Numbered from the stretch's first letter, positions 28,362 through 39,500 are shown. The stretch is 64,000 nt of DNA from Mangrovivirga cuniculi (GCF_005166025.1 NZ_CP028923.1:2420001-2484000); one strand, 5' to 3'. Notes: generated by a model not told the origin, from the letters alone. A program made the numbers and translations.

Positions 28362-28457
28362 AGTATCCCATAAAAAATGTTGATTATTTCTCTCTTGAGC
28401 ATTGAAAATGTTGATGTAACAGTGATCAATAATTAATCTGTACAATTAAAATGTTGA
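28362..28457 (+). repeat. Solo left-end relic of a Tn7/Tn5053-like transposon
   Basis: Three copies of AAATGTTGA at 28375-28383, 28406-28414 and 28449-28457, i.e. 31 and 43 bases apart, exactly the spacing found at the left end of the 30950 element. The tip AGTATCCCATAAA resembles that element's TGTATCATCCCATAAG with three bases missing. No matching right end was found to its right other than the one at 60394. Confidence 0.75.
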
Positions 28458-28592
28458 ATAATAGTGCTGACTAATTCTATCTTTGAATATAGCAGTGTGA
28501 TTTTAACTGAATTAGTTGATCCTATTTTTCCACAGAAGGTAATCGTTGATACTATTTTTGTGGCCTCCTGTTAAAAATGGTGAATTTCCCTT

Positions 28593-28631
28593 CTCGGGCA
28601 CATTGCTTTTTCAGCAAAACGCGTTCGGCTA
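28593..28631 (+). repeat. 39-base repeat, copy 1
   Basis: Begins CTCGGGCACATTGC and ends AACGCGTTCGGCTA; 35 of 39 bases match the copy at 42189-42227. Not a tRNA, and no reading frame is shared. It may be a fragment of a mobile sequence or of a conserved noncoding element near RHS loci. Confidence 0.6.
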
Positions 28632-28897
28632 ATTTTTTCAGGACCAATATTAAGGATTAAAAATGGTAGCATTTTAGTTTGTCAGTAATGTGTAAAGCAC
28701 TGAGAGTGTGGTAGGTAAAGAAAGAACATCAAGAAACAGGAGATAACTCATAGATATCTGATTATTATTGGTTTGATAAGAAATAAGTGATATTGTTCTG
28801 CTTTAGAATAGCTGAAAAAGCAATTCTGAAATTCATAAATTAATTTGAACTTGGACCAAATAATATGAAATTCCTTTTCTCTTCTTGATAATTCAAT

Positions 28898-28927
28898 AAA
28901 AAAAGCCACCGATAATTCTACCGGTGA
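28898..28927 (-). terminator. Rho-independent terminator of the acidic lipoprotein gene
   Basis: On the minus strand an 8-base stem, CACCGGTA with TATCGGTG (one G-T pair), loop of 4, is followed by GGC and a run of seven T. It lies 37 bases after the stop of the gene at 28964. Confidence 0.8.
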
Positions 28928-28963
28928 CCTCAAACAAGTATTATAAGTTTAATAAGCTTTTAA

Positions 28964-29698
28964 TTAATCATCATCAATATCCCCATCATCGTCATCATCT
29001 TCACCAGCTTCTAAGATCTGATCTAAGTTTGATGAAATTGTTGCAGCAAGATCTGAATTGGAGGTATTATTAATTCTAACCACTCCATCATTATCAGATT
29101 CAGCGGAATTTAAATCGACTCCTGCAAAAAGTGCATCCAGGTTTAATAAAACCAACATTTGATTGGTTGTTCCTGCATCAATTATGAAACCATTTTCGTT
29201 TTCTATTTCAAATTCCAGCTCGTCACTATTCCCATATTCTGCCGTAATTACTTCATCATTATTATTCACAAATTCGAATGATATAAAGATAGAGAATCCA
29301 CCATCAAGAAAAGGCTCCATTTCAATTTCCAATTCTTCATAAGTGCCAGGAGACAAGCTTGCCATTCCAAAATCAGGGGTACTCGTCCCATTGATAAGAT
29401 CTGCTACAAATTGTCCTTCAAATTCTACATCCTCGTCTTCAACTTCTCCTTCAATGTCTTCAAGTTCGTCCTCTTCAAAAGTTTCAAATTCGACTTCAGT
29501 TACACCGACGAGTACTTCATTAAAAACTAATTCAGAGTTAATCTGTCTGCCATTAATGGTAGATTCAGTAGTTTCAGCCTTCATATCAAGGCTTACCTGG
29601 GCTAAATTCGGATCGCTATCTTCACTACAACTTTGTATTAGCATGCCGATAGCCAGCAGGAATACATACACAGAGATTTTTTTCATTTCTTTCATCAT
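28964..29698 (-). CDS. Acidic lipoprotein (DUF4382-like)
   Basis: Surface or periplasmic lipoprotein of 244 residues; lipobox ...GMLIQSCSE (Cys about 24). The mature part is strongly acidic: EEDELEDIEGEVEDEDVEFE in the middle and DDDDDGDIDDD at the end. Between these, the segment LSPGTYEELEIEM is typical of DUF4382-like beta-sandwich lipoproteins of Bacteroidota, although the family name is uncertain. The acidic ends suggest calcium binding. Single gene with a good terminator; it lies between a transposon-end relic and the interrupted esterase-like gene. Confidence 0.65.
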   Translation of the reverse strand: MMKEMKKISVYVFLLAIGMLIQSCSEDSDPNLAQVSLDMKAETTESTINGRQINSELVFNEVLVGVTEVEFETFEEDELEDIEGEVEDEDVEFEGQFVADLINGTSTPDFGMASLSPGTYEELEIEMEPFLDGGFSIFISFEFVNNNDEVITAEYGNSDELEFEIENENGFIIDAGTTNQMLVLLNLDALFAGVDLNSAESDNDGVVRINNTSNSDLAATISSNLDQILEAGEDDDDDGDIDDD

Positions 29699-29920
29699 AA
29701 CTATAGTTTACAGATTGATTGAATACGGTCTAATAATTTTCATTATCAATTTCTATATATAGAACCGATGAGTGGAGATAATTCCTACCTAAAATTTTTA
29801 ATTAATTTAAAAATCAACTTGTGTATATTGGCACCAGAATAGACGCTCAATAAGAATATATGCTTATATTATAATAATGATTTGTCTTATTCTATTCGGG
29901 AAAGGAAGGAGGATTACCTA

Positions 29921-30949
29921 ATGAATTTAGTAAAGAGCTTAATTTATTTCTTTTCTATACTTTTACTAACGACTTACAATCTATTAGGTCAGGGCACTAC
30001 ATATTGCATGGATTTTAATGATCTGAATTTCAATAGCTTTAATGAGTTGAATAGTGATTTCGAAGGAAAGAAGTTGATAATACTAGGAGAGAGGCATTAC
30101 TTAAAATCTAATTACATCCTGCAACCGGAATTGTTTATTTACCTCAATAAGCAATTTGGTATTCGTCACGGGATTATAGAATTTGGATATGCAGAAGCTT
30201 ATTTATATAACCAAATTTTAAAGACAGGAGAGAAGAGTTATTTGAATTATACTTCACCGGGACTAAGTGATTACCAGTTGTTTTTTGCTGGAATGGAAAA
30301 ATTGTATGAATATTATTTAACATTAGATTCAGGCCAAAAGCTGCTTGTTCATGGTTTTGACTTAGAGCGAGAACCCGGCTTGTCTAAGGTTTTATATTAT
30401 TTATTGCCTGTTGAATCAAAAGATCCTGCTATAGCCAGTTTGAGGGAAATTATTAACCATCGGTTGGAAACGATTGGATTGGAAAGAGATAACCGGGAAT
30501 AAATTCTGGCATTAAGAAAGCATTTTGAAAAAGTTGAAAAAAGTGGATCTGAATATAAAATGTTCAGGAAGATACTATACAATGATAATTTTATAGGCAA
30601 TATGATGGAGCGCTACGATTTTATGTCTGAAGCCTTCATGGAATTAGATTCAACTGATGAATCTTATTTTGTACATTTTGGTTTAAGTCATGTCATGCTG
30701 AATGCAAAAAATGGATTTGTAAAGAATTTACTTACAGAAGAAAAATACAAAGATAAGATTTTGGTTATTGGTATTCATCCTGTGGATTCTCCATTTGATG
30801 AGTATGATGAAAAATTCAGGACACTTACAGACTGTGAAAATTTCCTTTTTAAACCAAATCCTAATGATCCAGATTTTGGAGCATATTCAAATTATAATCA
30901 ATGGATGTTGATCCAGTTTAATCCAGAGCGATATGATAGAATTAAATAG
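29921..30949 (+). pseudogene. Erythromycin-esterase-like gene with internal stop
   Basis: The frame starts at ATG 29921, preceded at good distance by a strong Shine-Dalgarno GGAAGGAGG, with a signal peptide (...LLTTYNLLGQ). The family motif is ILGERHYLKSNYILQPEL (Glu-Arg-His replacing G-E-x-T-H) and, later, YFVHFGLSHVMLNA. A TAA at 30500-30502 interrupts after ERDNRE; the same frame continues without other stops to TAG at 30947, with good family sequence (KMFRKILYNDNFIGNMMERY). So one nonsense change broke a gene of about 340 residues. The TAG stop falls inside the presumed target duplication of the transposon that begins at 30950, so the insertion touches the last codon only. Confidence 0.8.
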
Positions 30950-31048
30950 TGTATCATCCCATAAGAAATGTTGATTATTAGTATTTTGTGCATTTAAAAT
31001 GTTGAATATATCTTAATTATTAACTATTCTGTGCATATAAAATGTTGA
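30950..31048 (+). repeat. Left transposon end with three transposase-binding boxes
   Basis: Boxes AAATGTTGA at 30966-30974, 30997-31005 and 31040-31048. Boxes two and three are preceded by TGTGCATTT/TGTGCATAT, the same extension seen at the right end. Multiple unequal boxes at the two ends are typical of TnsB/TniA-type transposases. Confidence 0.8.
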
Positions 31049-31337
31049 TTTAAAATCTTTAAAAGTGAAACGAAGGTGTGTGATTCTGTTACGATTAATT
31101 TTTTCAATATTACTTTGTTACCTTGGCTCGGTTTTGATTCATATGATGAGTAGGGTGAAATTTTTTCATAAATAAATGTTTATTTGATTGAAGGGATATT
31201 AGAAGAATATAACTTGAAGAGAAAGGACATACAAAATATACACTTAATTTAATAGCGTAAGAAATGACCAATACGCTTAAATGGTAAACAATAATATAAG
31301 ACTATAAGTCAATTTAATTTGCTTTTTAAAATTAAAC

Positions 31338-31352
31338 GTCAATATAATTGAC
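31338..31352. promoter_or_regulatory. Perfect palindrome GTCAATATAATTGAC, candidate operator
   Basis: Six-base arms around ATA, about 100 bases before the first cargo gene; a half-related GTCAATTTAATTT lies about 30 bases upstream. Within the roughly 400-base gene-free stretch from the left transposon end to 31457 nothing else was seen. It could bind a regulator of the RHS operon. Confidence 0.35.
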
Positions 31353-31457
31353 ATAATATATCCGATACCGCAAATTTTTAGTCTGTTTTATTAGATTTCA
31401 GATTGAAATTTGCTTGACATGAATAAAGTTCACTTCATACATTCGTGTCGACTCAAC

Positions 31458-32675
31458 ATGAATAAAGGATTTTTTTACATATCAGTTGTTTTCTTTTTTG
31501 TCACTGGGAACATTTCTATGGCTCAATTCAAAGTGAATGTCCCATTGAATGCGACTGAGAAAGCTGTATTTCAAGCCTATAAGGATGCCAAAACCTATTA
31601 TGAAATGGCATCAGAATATAAAAAGGAGCTGAAAAAATATCAGAAGCAATATGAAAAGGATAGTTCGAGATTTTTTAAGGATGTTTGTAGAAAATATGAA
31701 TCCCGTGATGAAATTCAGACTGATAGTTTAAATAAATATAAATCAATACTTCAAGATTCTGTTGAATTACAGGAGTTTTCCAGAATTACTAAGCAAAGTA
31801 AAGAATTAAATGAGCTTCAATCTTATACGGATAGTTTATATGCAATTTCAGAATATCAACTTGATAGTTTAAATCCGATAATTAGAGATGAATTGGCCAA
31901 AGCTGCAGAAGATAGGGCAAAGGAATTTATTAAAGAACAAGAATTTGGCGACCAGTTTACCGAATTAGAGCAGGTATTGGGATCCGGAGAAGGACTCGAA
32001 TTTGTTGAAGACCAAATGAGCCAGGTCGAAGGTTTGCCTCAGAATTTAGGTTCCCAGGCAAAGAACATAGTTAAGACCCCAACTCAAAAAGTATTTGCTG
32101 ATAAACAGGAAGTATTAGAACAGGCCCAGGCTAAGCTGGCTAAAGCCAAAAGGTTTCATTCTGAAGTTCAGGATATCAATGATCTACCTAAGAATCCACT
32201 AGGTAATAAAAAGCTAAAAGAACGACTGAATTACGGCGGATCATTAACAATTACAGGAAGAGATCAGATCGCCATAGATGCGGCACCACTTATCAGCTAC
32301 CAGATATATCCACGATGGTCATCGGGGATCAGCGCAGTAGCCAGGTTAACAGTCTGGACAAAAGATTCCTATATACCTTCTAAGGTGTCTAATAATATGC
32401 TCGGAGGGAGATTATTCACCGAATATGAAGTATTCAGGAATATTGGGGGATACGCTGAATATGAGCAAGTATACCGGGAACTTAAAATTCACGGGACCGA
32501 TCAAACTGAGAAGAAATGGATTCCCGGAGTCTACATTGGGGCTTATAAGGGATTTGACTTAACAGATAAAATAACAATCAAAACATACTTTTTATACAAC
32601 CTGACATACGATGAGTTCGGCTCACCGGTGTCAAATCCATTTAATATAAGGATGTCATTTAATAAGAATAATTAA
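31458..32675 (+). CDS. Secreted coiled-coil/outer-membrane-like protein of the RHS operon
   Basis: Begins with a signal peptide when the ATG at 31458 is used (NKGFFYISVVFFFVTGNISM then AQ); upstream starts would add a hydrophilic leader. Residues 30-210 are charged and helical (coiled coil, e.g. YKKELKKYQKQYEKDSS, EQAQAKLAKAKRFHSEV); residues 235-405 look like beta strands of a small barrel (LTITGRDQIAIDAAPLISYQ, then repeated Gly/aromatic strands ending FNIRMSFNKNN). It ends one base before the first RHS gene, so it is the first gene of that operon. The most likely role is an outer-membrane or export partner of the large RHS proteins. No family name is assigned. Confidence 0.65.
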   Translation: MNKGFFYISVVFFFVTGNISMAQFKVNVPLNATEKAVFQAYKDAKTYYEMASEYKKELKKYQKQYEKDSSRFFKDVCRKYESRDEIQTDSLNKYKSILQDSVELQEFSRITKQSKELNELQSYTDSLYAISEYQLDSLNPIIRDELAKAAEDRAKEFIKEQEFGDQFTELEQVLGSGEGLEFVEDQMSQVEGLPQNLGSQAKNIVKTPTQKVFADKQEVLEQAQAKLAKAKRFHSEVQDINDLPKNPLGNKKLKERLNYGGSLTITGRDQIAIDAAPLISYQIYPRWSSGISAVARLTVWTKDSYIPSKVSNNMLGGRLFTEYEVFRNIGGYAEYEQVYRELKIHGTDQTEKKWIPGVYIGAYKGFDLTDKITIKTYFLYNLTYDEFGSPVSNPFNIRMSFNKNN

Positions 32676-32676
32676 A

Positions 32677-35600
32677 ATGAATCGAATTAATTTTATTTTA
32701 ACATTTGCAATACTTCTTAATTGCAAACTTTTTTCTCAGGTTGCTACGCCAACCTTACCTTCTAATGAAGCGATTTCATTGGGTCAATATGGAGATGTTC
32801 CTACAAGCCTATATAATGGATTAGTAAATATTTCTATTCCTCTTCAAAGTGTAGAAAATGGAGGTATTTCTGTTCCTATTTCTATTTCATATCACTCCTC
32901 AGGAATTAGACCAGACATACACCCCTCAAATGTAGGGCTGGGTTGGAGTTTAAATGCTGGAGGTATGATTTACAGGAGAGTAAAGGGGTTGTATGATGAA
33001 ATGCACAATACAGGTAACCTTAAATTTGGATTTGAAGAAGCAATAAATTATGTCACTACTTTAAGCCAAGAATCTTGGTGGACAATTGAAGTACACCATA
33101 GCTCATATAACCCCGATTATGATTTGGAGCCAGATGAATTTAATTTTTCCTTTTTGGGATATTCTGGAAGTTTTTATATGGATCATAATGGGGAAATGAA
33201 GGTCAAATCCGATATCCCATTAAAGGTTATTTATAACCCAGAAAGTAAAATTCAACCAGAATATGGAACAAGAGTAAATTACCCAACATATAGTGAATTC
33301 ACAATAATTAATGAAACTGGATATAGATTTGAGTTTGGGACTCACGATGCCACAGAATATAATGATCAATTTAAGTACACTTACTTAGTTGCTATGTCTT
33401 GGAAATTAGATAAAATTTATTCTCCAGAAGGTATCTTATTATTTGATTTTAATTATGAACGTGGTCCATGGCAGCTAACAATTTTACCATCATGGCAAGG
33501 AATTTCTCAGACTGTTACATCTGATGATCCATATACTTTATGTAATCAAAGTATTTCCCCAAATACTGATAATTATACTGGCTCAGTCACTTCTCCTGTT
33601 TATCTGAAAGAGATCATAATGCCAAATAAAGATTTTAAAATTGATTTTATATTAAGTCCTAGTAATGAATTAAGATATGAAAGATATTTTTTAGATAAGG
33701 TAATCTTACCGAATGCTGACCCATCTCTTGCAGAGGAAGGTCCAGCATTCATGAAGTGGTATGGACAAATTCCTTTTTTTAATACCACAGAGGGACAAAA
33801 TTATCAGTTCGATCATTTTTTAGAATTAGCAATTCCTTTTAAACTAGATCAAATTAATCTGATTAATACAAAAAAAAATGAAATTATAAATTCTGTAAAA
33901 TTTAAATATAACAACTCTAATACCGAAAGGTTAAGATTGTCTAATGTCGAGTTATATGCTGAAAATCTTATTAATAGTTATACACTCGACTATTATTTCC
34001 CTAACCTGCTTCCTGGTTATTTAAGATCATTTAATGATCACTGGGGCTTTACAAATGAATCCTATTACACTACTAATATTAGATGGAGTGATTTACCTTC
34101 AAAAAAGAAACCAACTCTAAACGAAGATTTAGCATATGCAGGCGCACTTAAATCAATTAGTTATCCAACAGGAGGAAAAACAACTTTTATTTATGAACAA
34201 CATCAATATTCAAAGGAAGTTGAAAATAGAACTAATTATATTCTTAATCTTCAAGAAAATATTAAAGTCGGAGGGTTAAGAATTCGTCAAGTTTTAACAG
34301 AAGATTTAAATGGTAATACTAAAACTACTGATTATTATTATGTTAAAACGAACGGTGGGCTTTTACCTCAAGCTGAAACAGATATATTAAATTTACCCTC
34401 CTCTGGAATTTTAGAAGTGCAACCCGAATATAGTTTTATTGGAAAAGGTGAAACTATAGGTGGACATGACTTTGATATCATTCAGTATTTATTTTCCCCA
34501 ATTATACCAACGACTCCAAATCATACAAGTAGTCACGTTACATATTCAGAAATATATGAAAAACATGAAAACGGGAGCATTACAAAGTTAATTTATAGTA
34601 ATCATGATAATGGATTTAAAGATGACTTACCTTTCGATTATTACAACAAAGATTTAGCAATGAATCCCCCTAAAAATTCAAATAAATTCAAAAGGGGTAA
34701 ACTATTATTGAAAACATTATTTAATTCAAATAGAGATTCGATAAAAACCGAATTATATGAATATTCAGAGATTGTTAATAAAAACTCTTCTATTAGAAAT
34801 TATAGTCAAGATGCTTTTGAAGGTCTCTGTACAGCATATGATAAGGTAGCTATTGCTTCATATATAATAAGTTTAAATTATTTTAAACCATCAAAAATTT
34901 TATCATTCGATTTTTCTCAAAATACGTATGATGATCCAGTAATAAATGAAAAAGAAATATCTTATAATGATCTTGGGCAAATAGTTAGTAACATTTCAAG
35001 AGGCTCAAATCAGTTAATTGAGGAGAAGATTAAATACGCACACGAAACTATTCCTGAACTTGAGGAATTAAATTCATTATCAAAGCCTATACTAATAGAA
35101 AGATTCAAGGATGATCAAATAATAAATTCAACTTCTTATGAATATGATTATTTTATTTCGAAAAGCAAATTGTTATACCTAAAGAATATTTCCCAAAAAG
35201 ATTTAAATACAGGTGAGAATAGAGAAGAGTTATCAGTCGATTCCTATGATAATAGAGGTAATATTTTGCAACAAACTCAACTTGATGGTATCGTAAAAAG
35301 TTTTGAATGGGATCCTATATCATTAAAACCTAGAGTTATTGTAAAGAATGCAAAAAATGATCACAGTATAGATGAAACTAAGGAATTTTTACAAATCCAA
35401 GGGACATATTCTTTTGAAAATTTTATTAATGAAGCTAATGTAGATATAACAATAAGAATTCGAGATGAAAGTCAAGTGACATTAGATGAAAATATTTTAG
35501 TTGAATTGTCTGATGGCAGTAATACTTGGTCTGGAAATGTTTGCTATGGACCAAATTGTGGATCTATTTCTTCATCCATCACATTCACAAACATACCTGC

Positions 35601-36111
35601 AGGTGATTATACCCTTACTCTGAGATCAGTAAAGAGTGTAAATACAAGTGTAGAATATAATTATTATTTCAAGCCAAAATCATTAAAAGAATTTTATTAT
35701 GAAGGTTTTGAAAATTATCAAGGAGCATCTACTCAATATGGTGCGCATACAGGTGATTATTCAATAGGTAATGAATTTTTAATTAATTGGCAGATACCTA
35801 ATTCACGATCATATATTTATAATTATTGGTATTATGAAAACGGAGATTGGAAATTTTCCGGAGACTTACCTTATAATGGTTCTGTTACATTAACTGATTA
35901 TCTGGCATACGATGATATCAGAATATATCCATCAGATGCAGAAATGACAACCTATACTTATCATCCTATCTATGGCATTACTAGCCATACAGATCAAAAT
36001 AATATTTCATCTTTTTATGAATATGATAGGTTAGGGAGATTAAAATTAATCAGGAATTCAAACGGTGAAATTGTAAAGAAATTCGATTACAAATTTAGAA
36101 CAGGATTTTAA
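32677..36111 (+). CDS. Large RHS/YD-repeat secreted protein
   Basis: A 1144-residue secreted protein (signal ...ILLNCKLFSQ). The N-terminus has the Bacteroidota RHS signature SLGQYGDVPTSLYNGLVNIS followed by ISISYHSSGIRPDIHPSNVG and LGWSLNAGG, and YD-type repeats appear toward the C-terminus (YHPIYGITSHTDQNNISSF, YEYDRLGRLKLIRNSNGEIV). It ends with FDYKFRTGF rather than a toxin domain, so it is probably a shell half that pairs with the second RHS protein encoded 440 bases later. These pairs of large genes are typical of Bacteroidota RHS loci. It lies within the transposon. Confidence 0.85.
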   Translation: MNRINFILTFAILLNCKLFSQVATPTLPSNEAISLGQYGDVPTSLYNGLVNISIPLQSVENGGISVPISISYHSSGIRPDIHPSNVGLGWSLNAGGMIYRRVKGLYDEMHNTGNLKFGFEEAINYVTTLSQESWWTIEVHHSSYNPDYDLEPDEFNFSFLGYSGSFYMDHNGEMKVKSDIPLKVIYNPESKIQPEYGTRVNYPTYSEFTIINETGYRFEFGTHDATEYNDQFKYTYLVAMSWKLDKIYSPEGILLFDFNYERGPWQLTILPSWQGISQTVTSDDPYTLCNQSISPNTDNYTGSVTSPVYLKEIIMPNKDFKIDFILSPSNELRYERYFLDKVILPNADPSLAEEGPAFMKWYGQIPFFNTTEGQNYQFDHFLELAIPFKLDQINLINTKKNEIINSVKFKYNNSNTERLRLSNVELYAENLINSYTLDYYFPNLLPGYLRSFNDHWGFTNESYYTTNIRWSDLPSKKKPTLNEDLAYAGALKSISYPTGGKTTFIYEQHQYSKEVENRTNYILNLQENIKVGGLRIRQVLTEDLNGNTKTTDYYYVKTNGGLLPQAETDILNLPSSGILEVQPEYSFIGKGETIGGHDFDIIQYLFSPIIPTTPNHTSSHVTYSEIYEKHENGSITKLIYSNHDNGFKDDLPFDYYNKDLAMNPPKNSNKFKRGKLLLKTLFNSNRDSIKTELYEYSEIVNKNSSIRNYSQDAFEGLCTAYDKVAIASYIISLNYFKPSKILSFDFSQNTYDDPVINEKEISYNDLGQIVSNISRGSNQLIEEKIKYAHETIPELEELNSLSKPILIERFKDDQIINSTSYEYDYFISKSKLLYLKNISQKDLNTGENREELSVDSYDNRGNILQQTQLDGIVKSFEWDPISLKPRVIVKNAKNDHSIDETKEFLQIQGTYSFENFINEANVDITIRIRDESQVTLDENILVELSDGSNTWSGNVCYGPNCGSISSSITFTNIPAGDYTLTLRSVKSVNTSVEYNYYFKPKSLKEFYYEGFENYQGASTQYGAHTGDYSIGNEFLINWQIPNSRSYIYNYWYYENGDWKFSGDLPYNGSVTLTDYLAYDDIRIYPSDAEMTTYTYHPIYGITSHTDQNNISSFYEYDRLGRLKLIRNSNGEIVKKFDYKFRTGF

Positions 36112-36122
36112 ACCAAACATTA

Positions 36123-36560
36123 ATGAAATATATAACAATAATTATCACCATTTTTTTATTTAATCCAAATATTCTTTTTGGTCAAAATAAAATAGAAGGA
36201 TTTTGGGCAACAGATATAGAAGCAATGTATCAGGCTAATTCTAATGAAACTAAAATAAGAATTGATTCATTAGATGAAGATACTAAAAATAAAGCACAGG
36301 AAAGTCTCGGGAATAGGATTTATCAATTTTTACCGAATGGTAAAGTAATTGCTGAATGGACTTTTCAAAATGAAGAATATGAGATTACGGGTAGATATTC
36401 TTTAGATACTGACGAAAATCTTCAGATTGAAATATCCGAAATTATTTTAGATTATAAACTTGTCTTTTTAACAAAGACTAAGATTAAATTAATTCCCCAG
36501 TGGGATAATCATGATTCATTTTTTGACTTTTTAATTTTAACTAAATCAACCGATGAATAA
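36123..36560 (+). CDS. Small secreted protein between RHS genes
   Basis: A 145-residue protein with a signal peptide (KYITIIITIFLFNPNILFG then Q). The mature part has a lipocalin-like or copper-resistance-like beta pattern: GFWATDIEAMYQ, GNRIYQFLPNGKVIAEWTFQ, and EITGRYSLDTDENLQIEISE. Unlike classic lipoproteins there is no lipobox Cys. Its last 8 bases overlap the start of the toxin gene, so it is translated with it. It could be a chaperone or cofactor for the toxin; immunity proteins normally follow rather than precede the toxin, so that role is less likely. Confidence 0.6.
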   Translation: MKYITIIITIFLFNPNILFGQNKIEGFWATDIEAMYQANSNETKIRIDSLDEDTKNKAQESLGNRIYQFLPNGKVIAEWTFQNEEYEITGRYSLDTDENLQIEISEIILDYKLVFLTKTKIKLIPQWDNHDSFFDFLILTKSTDE

Positions 36561-39500
36561 ATCAATCATTTTTAGCATTTTACTAAGCTTTTCATCTCTT
36601 TCGATATTAGCCCAATATAATGCTAACATAACAGGTCCAGATAATGTTAATGTGGGTGAACAACACGTTTATGGAACATCGGTTTCGGGCGCGACTTCTT
36701 ATGACTGGAGAGCTTTCATGGGGACAATTATGTCAGAATCTTCTTTTTCAGCCACAATTAAATGGAACGAAGAGGGGACTGGAAGAGTTAATTTTGATGC
36801 TCAAACATTTAACGGTTTCTATACAGGAGTAAAATATGTTACAATTGTTGGAAATAATCCACCAAAACCTAATGCAACTTTTACCATATTAGAAGAATGT
36901 AGTAAAACAACCATAACCAGATCATATTTAGATCCAAATGAAGATTATGAATGGTATTGGCAGACTTCAAGTAGCGGTGAAGATTTAAGTAATAAGTCCA
37001 GTAATTTGGAAATTAGTACAAGTCAGGATGTCTATTTAAGAGCTAGATATAAAAACTCTCCTAATAATTGGAGCGAAGCTCAATATGTGGGTTTTATAAA
37101 TGTTACTTCTGAAAATTTGGATGTACCATCACCCTTAACGGCTAAGAGGATTGGAACAGGTGATATTACATTAGAAGTGAATCCAATAGAAGGAGCATCA
37201 AGATATTATTGGTATGATGCTAATGATGGGTTTATTCAAACAACCACAAGTCCTAGATTAAATCGTACGATAAGCAATACAACAACTTTTAAGGTTGCAT
37301 CTTTAAAGACCTGCCTAAGCGAAAAAGCTGTAATAACTGCTGAAGTTGCTCCAGAACCAGAAATACTACAAACTAATTGTGGAGTAGGTGTGGAGCAGTC
37401 AGTTACCCTTAGCTTAAATTTTACTTATGATTCTTATACATGGAAAAAAGAATCAATGGAATTAGGTTCTTCTCCATCAATTATTTCAAATAATACTGGC
37501 TTATATTCAGTTACGGTTAATTATGGCACTCAATCAAGTGCCGAATTATTAGTTATAGATAATCAATTGTGTGCCAATCAAAATATGATTATTACAGACA
37601 TTATAAAAACCCCAAATATTTATGAAGAAAGTGAGATTGCAAATTTAAATGTTGATAATAAGAATAGGAGTATAGTTTATTTCGATGGTTTAGGAAGGCC
37701 AATTCAAGAGGTATCTAAGAAAATTTCTCCGGGCAAGCAGGATATTGTTTCTATTACAGAATATGATAATTTAGGTAGAAAGGCTAAAAATTATCTTCCT
37801 TATATCGATGGAGCGGACGGGAATTTTAAAATGAATGCAAACTCTAATCAAGCTGATTTTTATTCAACAAGCTTGCATGGTGAATACAATAATGGTGTTA
37901 AAACTGATACTGATCCTTACACTAATGTATTATATGAATCTAGCCCTCTAAACAGACCATTAAAAACCGGATTGCCAGGAGCTGATTTTCAACCAAATTT
38001 AATTTCAGATGTGTATGATAAAACTGATCATAGTATAAAATATCGTTATTTATCTAATAATAATGCTGATGGAGTCATAAATTTTACGATATCTAATGAT
38101 AATATAGTTAACAATGGGATTTATTCAATTGGTGAGTTGTATAAAAATGTAATTATTGATGAGCATGGATTTAGTACAGTTGAGTTTAAAGATGCAATAG
38201 GAAATACTATCTTAAAAAGAGTTCAATATACTGAAATAGGGGATCCAGACAACTATAATAGTATTGATTGGGCAGAGACATACTATGTATATGATGATTT
38301 TGGGAATTTAAGATTTGTAATACCCCCAGAAGCTACAAAACAAGTAATAAATGGAAATCCTTTAGATAATAATCTATTAAATGAGTGGGTTTTTCAATAT
38401 AAATATGATGGTCTGCAAAGAATGATTGAAAAAAAAGTTCCTGGATCAGGGTGGATATTTATGGTATATGATTCAAGGGATCGATTGGTTTTAACTCAGG
38501 ATGCAGAACAGAGAAAAAGCAATGAGTGGTTATTTACAAAATATGATCACTGGAATAGACCCATATTAACAGGTACCTATTTAAACAATGCTACTAACCA
38601 GATTGCTATGCAGGCTGAAGTCGATCAGTATTATTTGAATAACCCTGATAATTTTTCTGAATCCAAAGGAATTACAGTTCATGGCTATACAAATATTTCA
38701 TTTCCTACAGTCGGTGATGAATCTGATTACCTGACTGTAACCTATTACGATGATTATGATTTCCCTGGAGCAGCAACTTATGCTTTCCAAAGTGATGAAT
38801 TAAATTCCTCAAGTTTCGACCGAGTGAAAGGTCAGATTACTGCCACAAAAACCAGGTCAATTAATGATCCAGTTAAGTGGTATTACACTGTTAATCATTA
38901 CGATGATAAATACCGGGTGATTCAAACCCAAATACAGAATCACCTCGGGGGTAATGATATTATTTCAACAGAATATGATTTCATCGGACAGGTATTGAGA
39001 ACTAAAATGATTCATAATGATGGGACACAAACCCTGACTATTAATGAATCATATAATTATGATCATGCCGGTCGATTGCTATCTACGATACACCAGGTAA
39101 ATAATGAGACACCAGTGACCTTAGCAGCTAATGAATACAACTCACTTGGAGAACTCATCGAAAAGAACCTGCATCAGCGACAAGGAGAGAATACTTATCT
39201 TCAGTCGGTTGACTTTAGATATAATATACGAGGTTGGTTAACTTCAATAAACGATGCTTCATTGGGTAATACTAATAGCAATAACAGTGATACACAGTAT
39301 GAGGTGGCAGACATCTTTGGTATGAATCTTGGCTATAATGAATCTATTGGTACGGGTATTGATCCATCCTTGTTGCAATACAACGGAAACATCAGTGCGA
39401 TGAAATGGAATTCTGCGACAAAAGGTTCTGAAATGTCGTACGATTATACTTATGATGCCATGAATCGGATCAAAAAAGCAGATTCTGATATTGATGATAT

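Larger units (their letters stand above)
28241..28963. other. 723-base gene-free stretch with a transposon-end relic
   Basis: No gene is supported. It holds a solo copy of a transposon left end (28362-28457), a 39-base repeat shared with 42189-42227, two copies of GTTGAT(C/A)CTATTTTT at 28516 and 28545, and the terminator of the lipoprotein gene that follows on the minus strand. The mixture suggests a decayed insertion site. Confidence 0.5.

Noticed and set aside
28571-28680. Two further TTAAAAATGGT motifs as extra transposase boxes
   Set aside because: They lack the TGTTGA core (they read TGGTGAA and TGGTAGC), so they are at best decayed copies.
28362-31048. The AAATGTTGA boxes as a CRISPR array or simple tandem repeat
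   Set aside because: The units are short, unequally spaced and occur in inverted orientation at 60255-60378, which fits transposon ends and not a CRISPR array.
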